Assembly: GCF_022376445.1 (NCBI RefSeq)
Contig: NW_025954967.1
Coordinates: 62,001-126,000 of the forward strand
Direction of reading: 5' to 3'
DNA length: 64,000 bases
Source of the DNA: Fomitopsis serialis
Taxonomy: Eukaryota > Basidiomycota > Agaricomycetes > Polyporales > Fomitopsidaceae
Shown here: in pieces, positions 48,923 to 60,841 of the stretch
Layout: every line of letters starts with the position of its first letter
How positions within the stretch are numbered: position 1 is the first letter of the stretch
Position numbers and translations under genes: made by a program
Notes under the pieces: model-generated
What the model was told of the DNA's origin: nothing
The model's input: only the letters and a program-made list of their open reading frames with translations
Database searches by the model: none

Positions 48923-50235
48923 TCAGTCTTCCGTTAAGTCTATGATGCCGCCGTTGAAATGACCGACGAGAATGGGAGATGGTTCCCTCTTGACGACGCG
49001 AAATTGGCTACCTTGACCGTTCTGCGCTCTGGCTCGGTCAATCTTCTGCCGTAAGGCCTCCATTTGAGCCTAGAAAGTGAATCCGGTTTCATTTCTACCA
49101 TGTAGCGTTGTTTGGGGACGTACCTCGAGTGCATTGAGACTTTCTGCACCATCGTCGTCCTCACCCTTGGTTCTGAGCGGCTTTGCGTCCTCTGTATCAT
49201 CTGCCCTTAGAAGATCTTCCATGCGGGAACCCGACTCCGAAGACGATGAAGTGCCATCCCGACGAAGTCGTTTGCGAGGTGGCTCCGACTGCGAAGCATC
49301 ATCTTGTCGTTCACGCCGCGAAACTGAACTGGCCGCCTGAGGTGGCGCTGGCGATGGGGTATCTCGTGCGCGTGATGAGGAGCCAGACGGGCCACTGCGT
49401 GGAGGCTGGATTGCTTCCACGATACCTTGTGCCTGAAGAATCGCTATCTCTCAATAGGCTACCTGACCGATAAGTACTCATGATGTCTCCCCTCACCATG
49501 AGGTCTATAGCGGAACTTGAAAGTGATGTATGGCGCGGTCCACTTGTCTATATACGTGACGTCAACTATTGTCTTGCGTATTGGGTATGGCTGCGTGTCT
49601 CCAAAGCTAAAAGCAGTCAGACTCAGACAAGGGTCAAAAGATGCTGGCTTACGAGACACAGTGCATTCCACCTTTTTTGGCAGTCTCATGAATGGGTCCG
49701 ATATTCCGCGCCGTGATCGACGAAGCTTTCCAAGGTCGGTCCTCCTTCCGTATCGCACGAGCAACGCAGACCTCAATTAGACCGAGGTGATCACCATGGC
49801 TCAAAACTTTCGCAGCAGCATCGTCATCTAGTAGGGTGTAGATTGAGAAGAGGACCTCACGTGTTCATGGAACTCGAACCTGTGATGCAGAGTCTCTCGA
49901 ACATCAGTCTCTCGGACTTGTCAACACCATGTTCGCACCGCAGAGTAACGTTAGTATCACCCGCATTCGTGGACTTCGGCCGAGGGAATGGTCGACCGTC
50001 GACGGCAGTACGCATCACCAAAAACGCCGAGGAATGGTTGCTACACTTGATCTCAAATGTCTGCCTCATGTTTGGGAAATCAGTGATTTCACTCCGGTTG
50101 AGTGATTCATGGACATACCTGACCAGATTCGCTCGCTACATAACACTCGATGACGTTATCCTCCGCTTCGACATTGTACTCGTCGAGCGCCTTGCCGTCG
50201 CATGTAATGAGTATTTCACAGTCTCGATGCCTCAT
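48923..50235 (-). CDS. DUF7918-like protein, copy F (intact)
   Basis: Exons 50235-50119, 50060-49880, 49827-49653, 49606-49497, 49443-49124 and 49069-48923 on the minus strand; 349 residues; intron phases 0, 1, 2, 1, 0. Landmarks: MRHRDCEILITCDGKALDEY, ECYVASESGQ, TFEIKCSNHSS, TAVDGRPFPRP, LGLIEVCVARA, PIHETAKKGGMHCVSFGDT and APYITFKFRYRPHG. The linker holds PPRKRLRRDG and Ser/acidic runs; the helix is MEALRQKIDRARAQN. Tail VKRE (Lys about 328), PSPI, then GGIIDLTED, the only copy with I-I-D-L-T. Confidence 0.8.
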
Positions 50236-51028
50236 TGTGAACGGAGTCCGGCGAGTGGCGAAATAGTGGACACAACGCGATGGTGCCAAAGGGCCTTGAT
50301 TGGACACGCTGTTTAGAATCATTCATCATCTGAATTGACATGCTGTCGATATACTCACCAGTTAGCAATGAGATATTGACGATGTGAACGAGGAGGTATG
50401 AAACGAAAGAGCCTGAGCGCTGAGCGCTGAGCAGTGAGCGCATCCATTCCCGAGTCACGCGTGACGACACGCGTCTGCCAATCAGCCACAGACGCGACTT
50501 GGCACCGGCTGGTGGGCTTTCACCAAACGCAAAACACCACTACTTGAAAGCTCCCGAGTCATTCCTTGTCAGTTTAGAAGTAGGCAAATATGTTTTTAGC
50601 CGGAAGGATGAACCACAGAGCTACTGAGTCCGTCAAGAATCACGCCGGCTGTGGTTTGGACACTGCATCAGTGGCTCCCATCTGGGCCGATTCCTTCAAG
50701 TTGTCACGCATCGTCCTCACGAGGCTGAATACTTCTGTGTAGCAGGTGACATAACACAGGAGTCATAAGATTACATGCCTGCATCGGTACGGTACGCCAG
50801 AACCCCAGGAACGACACTACTGACAGACCAGATTATTGAACACCATACAAGTAAGGGGAATGACCATCAAGATGACTATACCACGAGAAAAGTAGTATAT
50901 AACGCTGAATAAAAGCTTGTCCTGCTGGCTGTGTATGGGCAGTCCCAGAATTATGGTTTAGCGGAGTATATGCTGAGTGGCAGATGATTATACCATCGCG
51001 AATCCGTTCACGCGACGAGCAGTGAAGC
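50236..51028. other. Intergenic between copies F and G
   Basis: No gene seen. Contains the short direct repeat gagcgctgagc near 50410-50435. Confidence 0.4.
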
Positions 51029-52371
51029 TCAATCGCCCGTCAAGTCGATGACATCGCCATCGAACTTCGCAGCTTTAACAGGTGACGTCTCCCGCTTGAC
51101 GACCGGTGTACGACCGGTGTGGCTTCTTCTCCCCTCGAGGACATTCATTCGGCCTTGCATTGCTCGCATTTGTGCCTACGATGGAGGCATCGTATCAAAC
51201 GTCATGTCGTGGTCGGTAAGATGCGTAAAAACGCACCCGGAGCGCATTCAGTTCATCCTCATCGTCTACATCTTCATCCTTGAGAACGAGCGGCTTGGAT
51301 TCTACCACAGGCGAGGCATGTCTCGTCGTCGTCGTCTCCAGCGGTGAGCTTACTGAAGACGAGGCACCACCATGACGCGGCCGTTTTCGAGGTCCCTCTG
51401 CTCCGATGGTACCTGCCGGCCTCCTTCGAGTCGAACGAGGAGTGGAATCTTCAAGCGGTGCACATCCGGGAGCATCCCGTTGAACGGATATATCAGATGC
51501 TAGATTGGCAAGTGGGGGCTCGGCCACAACGGGCTGTAAGATACCCTGTGCTTGAAGGATTGCTTTTGTTGTGTCAAAATTCGGTCAGCTCGTCGGAGTT
51601 ACGAGACCGGCTCACCCTGGGGTCTGTAGCGAAAATTGAAGGTAACATATGGTGAAGACACCTTGTCAATCAATACGGCCATAGAATTCGTTGTGATCGG
51701 AATTTCCGTGACGGCGCCAAATCTACGTAGGACGCGTGAGTGTGCATATGAGAAAACTTATGGACTCTCACTCACGAAACACAATGCATGCCGCCTTTCT
51801 TTGTCTTTTCGTGCAGAGGCCCAAAGTTTTTGGCGACGTCAGCGGGTGGCTCATAAGGGACGTCCTTGCCAATCTGGACACGACATATGTGGACCTGAAC
51901 CAAGCCCAGATGACTGGCATCTGGAAGGATGCTTGCAGCACTTTCATCATCTCGCACATCGTGAGCACTCGGTGAGACAATGGGATTCTGAGCGGCTTTG
52001 GGCGCACCTGTAACGGAGATGTCGGAGAACATAAGTGCACGGATCTCACTGGCATTATCTCTGTATGTAAGTGCAGTATCCTCTTGATGTGCCGACAGAA
52101 AGCTTGGATAGGGAAATGGTCGACCATCCACACTAATGTCGGCGCTGATATCGGTCGAGGAAGGGTTGTTGATCCAAAGTGTAAACTCCTGATAATTCAA
52201 AGATGTGACCGCTGAATAGCATCCGCGGACCCACTAGTAGTTACATTAACGCACCTTTCCAGCTTCACTTGCTATATAGCAACTAATAACAGTGTCCTCA
52301 ACCTGCACATCGTGTTCGTCCAATACTTTGCCGTCGCACTTGATGAAAATTTGACAGTCACGATGTTTCAT
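51029..52371 (-). CDS. DUF7918-like protein, copy G (intact)
   Basis: Exons 52371-52255, 52188-52008, 51950-51776, 51722-51616, 51562-51237 and 51175-51029 on the minus strand; 350 residues; phases 0, 1, 2, 1, 0. Landmarks: MKHRDCQIFIKCDGKVLDEH, SCYIASEAGK, ISVDGRPFPYP, LGLVQVHICRVQ, LHEKTKKGGMHCVSFGAV and SPYVTFNFRYRP. The linker has GPRKRPRHGG and an acidic run; the helix is MRAMQGRMNVLEGRR. Tail VKRE (Lys about 329), TSP, then GDVIDLTGD. Most divergent of the intact C-H copies. The acceptor of intron 2 (gtgcgag) is chosen for frame; an earlier AG is also present. Confidence 0.78.
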
Positions 52372-53353
52372 GTCGGGAGTAACCAGAAGAATATGGCTAT
52401 GGAAACGGCGGTGACGATTGTGATGTGGTTGTTGCTTGTCCATGTCGAAAATATGTGAGCATCGGTCCGTGATGGTCTTTTCAGAGTTAGCCAACTCACG
52501 CTGCTCTCCAAGCTGAGGGCCGATAGTGCCGGTGAACGGGTATATTCCACAGAGCAGCGAGCAAAGTAGGTTGAAAGACGTTGGAAAGACGTCTAGAATC
52601 GGAATGTACGCGCGTTGACACCGCGTCGGCGCGTCCCCGTCAAGTGCATCGTGACATCCACGTGTGCGTGACCACCCGCGTACACCCCTTGCGAAACTAT
52701 AGCCTATACTAGTATAGCTACCCGAACTGCTCAACATCCCTTCAACGCGACATTCTAAACGTGAGACGTTGAAGCCTGAAGACCTCGGGCACGGAGTCAG
52801 CTTGGTGATTTGGCAAAGCCGTTGTGTATGAAGGTTACAGGCACTCTGCACCTAAGTTCCGGCGGGGGGCAGAGACGTTAATTTACTTGACCCGCACTGC
52901 CGCGTTCCGCGGGGTCATAATCAGAGGAGTCGCATGGATGGCTTACCTTGAGGAGCTCAACTGAGAGTTCTGGCAGGCCTTGTAATGTCACCACCCCGAT
53001 GCCTACGTCGCAAAACACGGCAATTGTGGTTTACTTGCGCGAACACATCGTTGATGACCTCGGACTGAGCACGTCGCCCTTTAAGCTTTGTAGTCGCAAC
53101 AGCCATAGAACCACACATTTCACCCGTTGCGGACAACAGATACTGAGAGGCGTGAACGGGGCACCAGACCAGATGATTGAATATCAAAGAGACCGAATTA
53201 CGGCGAACGATTACTTGAAGATGTGTGAATGAATTGTGCGGGAGATACGATGCCAATGGGATACGTCTACTGATGAGATGATAAGTCACCGACTTATTGA
53301 GGCATGTCCGGGGCTGTACTAGTAAGTAGTGCAGCCAATGGCAAGCACGGATC
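52372..53353. other. Intergenic between copies G and H
   Basis: No gene seen. Confidence 0.4.
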
Positions 53354-54677
53354 TCAGTCCTCCGTTAGGTCGATGACATTGCCTTGCAGGTTGCCGACGC
53401 GCACGGGCGACGGCTCCCTCTTCGTAACGACCGAGCGATTGGACTGGCTCCGGTTGTTTTCAATACGATCCAATTGCTCCTGTAAAGTGCGCAGTTGCGC
53501 CTAACGAGAAGCTTAATCAGGGGCGCAGCGAAGCAAACGTATGGTAGACACACCCGTATCACTTTCAGGTCGGCCTCGTCATCTTCAACCTCGACTTTGA
53601 CGACAAACAGCTTGAAATCTCCCGCTGTGGGACAGCTTCCTCTAGAACAGCGCTCGTCGACGATTTGGCCCCGTCCTGACGAGGTCGCTTTTTTGAGCGT
53701 TCGGGGTACAGCCGTCGCCGCGCCTTTTGCGTGATAAGCTGGTGTATGACTCGTCAACCAACACTGGCGTTATAAAATCCTGTGGCGTCATTGCACTCAG
53801 TTGCGGAAGTTGAACTGCAGGAGGCTGTGTGATGCCCTGCACCTGCAGGAGCTCTGATAGTGCATCAAGATCTGAAACTGCAAGCGGATAATAAGACTGT
53901 TCACCGGAGGGCCTGTAGCGGAAGTTGAAGGTGATATACGGTGAGGATAAATTATCGACGTAGTCCGCTGAGAAATACATCGGGGACAGACTCGTCCAAG
54001 TTGCTCCAAACCTATATGCAGCCATGAAATGAATATTTCATAATAATGTTTGGTAACTCACTCAATACAATGCATCCCTCCTTTCTTCGCCGTCTCATGA
54101 ATAGGCCCCGATTTTGCAGACAGCGCACCAGTGCCAGTAGGGTGCTTGTAGGGCACTTCCCAACGAGAACGGATGCGAAACACCAGGATTTGAATCACAT
54201 CTAGTTGAGAGGCGTCGGACAGGGTGCTTGCTGCGTTCTCGTCATCTCGTGAAAATTGAGCAAGTACTTACGATGCATGAGTCTTTAGCGGTGCATACCC
54301 GTTACATGAACATCGGCAAACAAGAGAGGCAGTGTCTCCTTGTCACAAGACATATATGCCGCCTCGCCATCGGCATAGCCCGCCTTGAAGTGTGTTCGAT
54401 AGGGAAACCCCCGTCCGTCCACAAATGCCCATACAGCCATGTCTGTGGAAGACTGATTGCTACATCTGATCTTGAATTCCTGAGACAGGTTCAAGCGCAT
54501 CGTTGGCTCGGATCTCCTGTATGCAACAAATGCAATAGGCCTACCCTTGGAACGCACCTTGCCAGCCTCGCTCGCTACATAGCAACTAATGACGCTGCCG
54601 CCCTCTGCGCGTATATCATGCTCAACCAACGCACGGTTGTCACATTTGATGAGGACTTCAAAGTCTTGATGTCTCAT
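53354..54677 (-). pseudogene. DUF7918-like copy H, exon 5 frame broken
   Basis: Exons on the minus strand: 54677-54558, 54479-54299, 54245-54062, 54011-53905, 53853-53554 and 53500-53354. Exons 1-4 and 6 are intact and in phase (MRHQDFEVLIKCDNRALVEH, SCYVASEAGK, AFVDGRGFPYR, PIHETAKKGGMHC, SSPYITFNFRYRPSG; tail TKREPSPVRVGNLQG followed by NVIDLTED). Exon 5 (300 nt) is two bases short of phase: its start (ELLQVQGITQ), middle basic part (SKKRPRQDGAKSS) and end (GDFKLFVVKVEVEDDEAD) lie in three frames. The end of exon 3 reads ATT-GA before the donor, where sisters have Val-Ser. Lysine motif here is TKRE rather than ψKxE. Confidence 0.7.
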
Positions 54678-55099
54678 GTTGGACCCAATGGTGCGTAGTA
54701 CAGTAGTCCAGACGGGTTAGCAGTGGTCACACTGCCCACTCAGGCTGACGCTGGCCGTACAGTCCAGTCTTCGATCGTGCTGTGCCTCCGGGCCTGTCAA
54801 AGCAAGGTTGGCAAAGAGTAGTCGCTGCGACTCAAGTATATCAGTGTCGTGAAGTGCCAGAAGAGGGTCTGGCGTGATGGAACCATGGAGCAAGTCGCTT
54901 CATAGCTGGCACTGTGACTTACGTGCATGTGATCTGTGACAGTCCGCGTTGACGCCGTCACACGTTCACGATATTACTTGGGCTACCGGATAACCACCAC
55001 TGCCTACTAGTCTGAGTCTTCCGCCAAACACGCAATTCCATCTCATTCGCTCGCTGAGCATGTAATCTGTGCGACCATACTTTCTAGATTTTGAAGAAC
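54678..55099. other. Divergent intergenic region between copies H (-) and I (+)
   Basis: 422 bp, presumably both promoters. No distinct site recognised. Confidence 0.4.
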
Positions 55100-56346
55100 A
55101 TGCGCAAAGATCACTTCGAGGTGTATATCAAGAGTGATGGCCACGAGTTGCCTGAATACCAGGTGGAAGCCTTAGACGACACGACTCTGGCATGCTACGT
55201 TCCGAGTGAGGTTGGAAAGGTGCACAGTCTGCGTCTATGCTGACGGCACCAAGGCTGAGTGATCGCAGACATTCGAGATTTGCTGGCGCCGCGACACGCG
55301 ACACGACACGCACAGCACATCCGTGAGCTGCTATGTTGACGGGTGGGACGCTGGCGGTACACTCTGTCGCCCAGGTGCTGTCGAGGGTAGTCGCTGGGGC
55401 ATTAGGTGCGCCAAAGACCAACGGAAGCCATTCCAATTCGCCTCGTTGGTCTTAACAGGTAAAACACGTATTCTTTAGGTGTCAAGTCCACGCTGACCTG
55501 CCAACGTGTAGACGACGATACCGTTGCTACCGGCTCAGAGGCACAGCAGGACTCGGGCACGATCCAAGTCAAGCTCAGCTATGCAATCCGTATCGCTAGC
55601 GAACCACACTTCGTGACCAAATTAGACCAGTTCAAGGTTGGGGTCCAGGTGGTGCACGAAAAGAGCAAGCAAATGGGTGTGCAGTGCATCTCGTGAGTGG
55701 TGATCGTCTACATCCGGGGACCGGTGCAGAATCACTGAATTAGTTAGGTAGTCTAGGAGATAGCCGCAAGTGTAAGGCCACGGATAAAGTGTATGCAGAA
55801 TCCGTCAATCCTCAGCAACCTTCGTATTCAAGCTTCATCTTCCGCTACCGCTCCAAGGGTAGGGTAGACCGCACAACGACATATTCCGACGAACTAAACG
55901 CATGACCCATAGATTTCCTCCAAGCCGAGAACATAATGCCTATGAATGCCATAGCCACCAACGATGCCCACAAACACACGTCCACGGGTCGCAAACGTCG
56001 AACTGGCCAGGAGCCACCGAACCTGCCTCGCAAGAGGGTGAGGACTACTACGGAATCAGCAGCTTCTCCGGAACCCAGGTCACCCAACACTCAGTCCGCT
56101 GCGGATGAAGACATCAACGCACTTCAGAGGAAGCTCGACGCAGCACAGGGACGCGTCCGGGTATACCAAGGCAAGATCCAAGCTATCACAGGACCCAGGC
56201 CATCTTCGAGGGTCAAGCCGGAGCGACGAGAGGAGAATCAGGACGTCGATGACTTGACTCGTGGCAACATCAAGAGGACACGCTCCCCTATAGATATTAT
56301 CGTCACTGATGACGAAGTTATTGACTTGACCCTAGATGACGATTGA
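55100..56346 (+). CDS. DUF7918-like protein, copy I (intact)
   Basis: Five exons, 55100-55219, 55269-55458, 55512-55692, 55752-55858 and 55913-56346; 343 residues; intron phases 0, 1, 2, 1. The fifth intron of copies A-H is absent. Landmarks: MRKDHFEVYIKSDGHELPEY, ACYVPSEVGKTFEICWRRDT, CYVDGWDAGG, QRKPFQFASLVLT, SGTIQVKLSYA, VHEKSKQMGVQCIS, SSFIFRYRSKG and FLQAENIMPMN. The linker carries TGRKRRTG and LPRKRVRT; a coiled-coil-like helix follows (LQRKLDAAQGRVRVYQ). The tail has VKPE (Lys about 301, ψKxE), a degenerate VDDLT, and EVIDLTLDDD at the end. Founding-type member of group I-L. Confidence 0.8.
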
Positions 56347-56654
56347 AGTTATCCTGTCGCATCGCTTTGATCCTGTTTCATACTGTACTGGATGATTCAC
56401 TATTCTAGACGTCAGTCCTAATGTTTTCGATGGACAGGGCTAGCTATCGTCGTGAGGTTTGGCAGGGTGGCCCTTGTTGAACATTTTCCTGCCGAACAAT
56501 ATCATTCGGTATGACCTCGCGATACGGTTCTGCCGGAAGTGTCCCATCCCAACATACTTACAGTACTTAGAGGAAGTAGACGATCTCCATGTCTATTGAT
56601 ACAAATGTATATACACTGTGTACATAATGCGATAGATATGTCCACGTCCACATC
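56347..56654. other. Intergenic, convergent genes
   Basis: 3' flanks of copy I and of the hydrolase gene; nothing else seen. Confidence 0.4.
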
Positions 56655-58443
56655 TCATATCTCCTTCAACCACGCCTCAATGTCGTTGTACACCTTCGTG
56701 CGCACATCCTCGTCCCACCAGCCCATCATGAGGACATCGTGCGCCCCATCCTTAACCCACACCGTCCTGACCCCCACCCCATCCCTCTCCATCGCGCCCA
56801 CGAGCTTCGTGACCTCCCTCTCCAAGCGCTCCGCATCGCCGAGCACGACACACGCCCTCGGGAACCCGCTGAACAAGCTCAGCCCGCGGGGCGACGCGAT
56901 GATCGGGCGCTCGAGGCTCGTCGGCTGCGGCCGAGGTCCACGGGCGAGGGCGCGCCCTCGTACGGCGTGCTCGGTACGGGCGTGCTCGGCGCACTCGGCA
57001 TCGAGCGCAGCGTCGCGCGGGCGACGGTGTTCATGCGCCGATGCTGAGGTCCTGGACGCTCTCCGCGAACGCGTCCCCGTAGAACGCGCGCAGCACTTTC
57101 TGCGACGCGGGGCTGACGTACGGGCTGTGCATCATCTCGAGCGGGTGTTCTCCCAGAAGGTCCGCTGCAGGAGTGCGCGGGGCTCGGGCGTGTCGACGAG
57201 GTAGTCTGTGTCTCCGTGTGGCGGGGGACGTAAGAAGACGGGGACTCGGGAAAGCATGGGCTGTTGCGACGTCAGGACGGGGTCAGAATAATATGTCTTG
57301 ATACTCACAGGGATCGCAGGATGGCGAGAGGAGTAGTAGTCCGTCGGGAGGCGGCAGACGGGCTTCATCTCTAATCCAGCGCGCAAGGGCAAGCACGAGG
57401 TTGCCCCCCGCGCTGTCGCCAATGAGCACAATCTTGCAATGCATATTCTGAGCTGCCTGCGCCACCCGTCTTCTCGCGTGCTCGTTCTCCGCCTTATCCT
57501 TCACGTCCTGCGGGTTATAGCCCGCGGTCAGATAATCCTTCCTGACCACTCCCTCGTCCTGCGCGACTCGTGTATCCGATGAACGCTCCGAGTCTCCTGT
57601 GGACTTGACACCCGGCCGCTGGTACTGCTGCATGATGTGATAATAAACTGCCGCGGCATCTTGCACTTGAGCTGGGAACGGCGCATGCTGGAGCAATCTA
57701 TACTCCACGGCTATTGATACTTTTAGCCTTAACACACTCGACGAGAACTACTGGCCACCTACCATATATTTTGGTGAATGCCTTGTCCTGTAAGACACGT
57801 CTCAGTGTACGTCCTCTCAGCGAGGGAGTATTGCATATGTGCACCACACCTTCATGAGCCGTCTGGGAATCTTTGACGTCGGTGCGTTCTCATGCGCAGA
57901 CATATGGCAGTAGCCTCCGCCGTGCATGAAAATTCCGATGACGGGCACGTCGCCCGCCTCCACGTCCGCCAAGTCAATCTGGGATTCCTTCAGTCCCGGC
58001 TTGTCGATAGTAGCTGAAGCATCAGTGAGAAGTCAGACTCAGAACTGAGCAGAGCTTTGAACCGTACCTTCAGGGGCATCCTTCGGCCAGACGAAGACAC
58101 CCGTCCGCTTGCACTGCGTTTGCGAGTCGACGACGACCCCTGACCGCATCTCCTCCGGCAGGGGTTCAATCCATTCGAAGCGTGTCTCCTTCAGCGTTCG
58201 ATTATCGCAAGGTTCGTCCGGGTTGCGTGTGCCCCATGTTACGCCTGCGAGCTCGGTGACCTTGTAAATTCGCCGCGTGAAGTTGACGCATATAATCTGC
58301 TTGAGCGACCACGATTGTCTCGGGCGATGCTTTCGTGGCATGATGATGTAGTAAAAGGCCCACCACACGACCATGACAAGAGTGGTGAGCATCCGCTGGG
58401 CTACATATATGGCTTGAATGGCTGCCGAGCGAAAGGCATGCAT
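56655..58443 (-). pseudogene. Alpha/beta-hydrolase (steryl-acetyl-hydrolase-like), frame broken in the C-terminal half
   Basis: Minus-strand exons 58443-58068, 58013-57850, 57787-57763 and 57710 to about 57290 read cleanly; the last exon runs to 56655. Start MHAFRSAAIQAIYVAQ is followed by a membrane anchor (MLTTLVMVVWWAFYYIIMP) and the family segment VNFTRRIYKVTELAGVTWG. Oxyanion-hole motif FMHGGGYCHMSA and nucleophile elbow IGDSAGGNLVLALA are present. After the intron near 57250-57290 the conserved SHAFPSP, DYLVDTPEPRALLQRTF, HPLEMMHSPYVSP, NTVARATLRSMPS and PRACVVLGDAERL...GAHDVLMMGWW (with the catalytic His region) all occur in order but in alternating frames, needing about four or five single-base corrections. 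Either a pseudogene or poor sequence. Likely an ER-membrane esterase if intact. Confidence 0.65.
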
Positions 58444-58973
58444 TGCCTGTAGTTTTCTTGCTCTGCTACCCGTGTCATCGTCGTGTTGGTCGTCGTCGGG
58501 TCGTGAGGAAGCAGTTAGGAGTTGGTCAGAGCATAGGTGATGGTTGCGCACTGCATGGGTGATTCCGTCAAGCTGCGACGGTGCGAACGCTTCGTCTCGG
58601 ATCTCCACCTTTCCGTCCGGAGAAACGCATGACGTATGTCCGGGAACGATCACGTGTGCCGCTATACCGACGCGTTCGCGCGTCGCGAATCACGATCTCG
58701 AGGCCTGCCTCGGTCCTCGGAGGACTCAGGGAAAATCGCCTAGTCCGCCATGTATGTAGTCGGTGACGCAGACCAGTTATATGTGGTACATGCGCTCAAC
58801 CTGGACGGATTAACGTGCAGCTGTGACGACAACGCACCAGTTAACATTCACCCATCGAAGATGTCATCGAAGTAGAACAGTTATTATTACAGTATCATAT
58901 TACCATCGCCGTACTTACTCCAGCTACACTTGCAAAATAAACGAAAGCACTTCAGCTTCCAAACAGAATCTCC
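58444..58973. other. Intergenic between the hydrolase gene and copy J
   Basis: Open frame upstream of the hydrolase Met (to 58653) lacks family similarity. No gene seen. Confidence 0.35.
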
Positions 58974-60156
58974 TTAATCATCATCAAGAGTCAAGTCAAT
59001 GACGCCCTCGTCGAAGTCTCGTCGCTTGCTCTTGACTCGCTGGGACGAGCCGGATCCTTGAATGGTCTGTATTTGCCTAGGAGAGCCTGGCCTCGAGCAT
59101 GATTGCGTCAAGCTCCTTCCGGAGTGCATTAACGTCTTCGTTCTAGTGAACGAGCTATAGATGGCTTGACATCGTCCGTAAGGGTGTGATTCCGCTGGGG
59201 CGTGGTTTTGCCCTTTTCCGGCTCGGGCCCGCTTCAGTGCATCTGAGCGGGACGGGCCGCGCGACGTTTGGCCCGTAGGCTCCTCGTCCCGGGCACCGAC
59301 AATAGCCCCGTCGTTCCAAGGCATGATACCCTCGGCTTGGAGAAAGTCTGTATATGCGCATGTGAAATTCTTGACAAGACGATACGACGTAGAATTACCC
59401 TTTGAGCGGTACCGGAAAATGAAGTGCGCATGGACGGGTTGTTTCACATCGATATCTCTGGTCACTTCTTTGACCGATGCCTTGCACTTGCGAACATACC
59501 CAGACTGTACACCATTCACAATGAATAACGGTACAGCATACTCTGAGGTAGGTCGGCGCCACTCACGAGACACATTGGACACCCATCTTCTTGCTCTTCT
59601 CATGCACCATCTCAGGTTTGAGTTGATGCGTGGCCTCGAGAACTGCCTTGTAGCCACTCTGACCACATACACGAACCTCACTTCTATGTTCCAAGTCCGG
59701 ACGAGCATGGCGGCCGTCATACTTTCGTCGTCTAGGAGACAGCAAATCAACGGTGACGGCATGAAGGAAACCAAGCATATCTACCTGTTGTGACCAAGGG
59801 GGCGAACACAAACGGTCTCCGTCGATCCACCGTATCTCTTACACCCCATCGACTATTCTCCAGTCTTCCGCGTTCGCTAAAGGTCCCTCCAGCTTTCTTC
59901 CGTCGACATAACACCGCACGGACGAGTCGTATGGGTCGTGTCTCGTGTCGCCGCGCCAGCAAATCTCAAAGGTCTATACTCACAGTCTTCAAGTCAGAGA
60001 CCTCAAAACAAGCATTGACGACATGCGCTCAGCATACCTTTCCGACCTCACTCGGAATATAGCAGGCCACGGTCCTGTCGTCTGCGTTTCCAGGTGGTAT
60101 TCGGGCAACTCGCGGCCGTCACTTTTGATGAACACCTCGAAGTTCCCCGTGCGCAT
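58974..60156 (-). pseudogene. DUF7918-like copy J, heavily broken
   Basis: Group I-L copy. Exon 1 (60156-60038) is 119 nt instead of 120; exon 2 (59973-59785) is 189 instead of 190; exon 3 (59731-59567) is one base short modulo 3; the exon-4 start and the exon-5 helix region are also out of phase. Recognisable parts: MRTGNFEVFIKSDGRELPEY, TFEICWRGDTRHD, RRPFVFAPLVTTG, VHEKSKKMGVQCVS, AHFIFRYRSKG, FLQAEGIMPW, and the end GSSQRVKSKRRDFDEG then VIDLTLDDD. The lysine motif reads VKSK, so ψKxE is lost, and the second, upstream SIM-like motif of copies I, K and L is deleted. Most decayed copy in the window. Confidence 0.7.
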
Positions 60157-60841
60157 GCCTGACAGTGCCGGAGTCTATGGTTGTTCCATTGTGAGGTGTT
60201 GACTAATTATAGTTGGACATACAAGCGGAAATGAGTTGGACGAGTGTTCGCGATTGGTGATAATGAATGGTCGCGTCCAAGTCCGAGTCGCGTCGCAAGT
60301 CGCGACGTACGCCGTCCAGGAACGGTCACGTGTAACACTATACCAACGCGTCGCGCGTCGCGAACCATGGTCTTGAGCTTGAAGATCAGATGGGTAAAGC
60401 CCTCTCCGACGTGCAACTCTCTCCGACGTGCAACTGTTGACGTGGACTTTTCATTCAGCTTGGGATGTATACTCCCAAGATACTCCTCGCTATCTGGACA
60501 AATCTCACTGAGGACTGATGCAACGACTTCGGAGCGATGCGTTCCTATCATCTAACTTATGTGACATGTATACATCTATCGACATACGTAACGTAATGAA
60601 TCGACGGTAGCAGGCTCATCTTCGTATTGTGAGTCAATGTCGACCATGCTAGCATCACGTACTAGCACCGACGGTATATACATGCCATCTTAATTACTAC
60701 GAGAGTGTGCTTCGCTGTACTTCGATACTGATCCCCAGTGAAACCCTACGAGATTAAATACTAGTCGTTGTAACTTAGGTAATTAACGAACCGACCAACG
60801 ATCCACGTAAGTAGCCTGCAAGCAGAATCAACAGAATACCA
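60157..60841. other. Intergenic between copies J and K
   Basis: No gene seen. Contains a tandem repeat of about 17 bp (ctctccgacgtgcaact, twice) at about 60402-60436. Confidence 0.4.

Noticed and set aside
46757..54677. Inactivation of the cluster by C-to-T repeat-induced mutation (RIP)
   Set aside because: Breaks are single-base losses, not stop-creating transitions, and copies C-L keep normal GC content.
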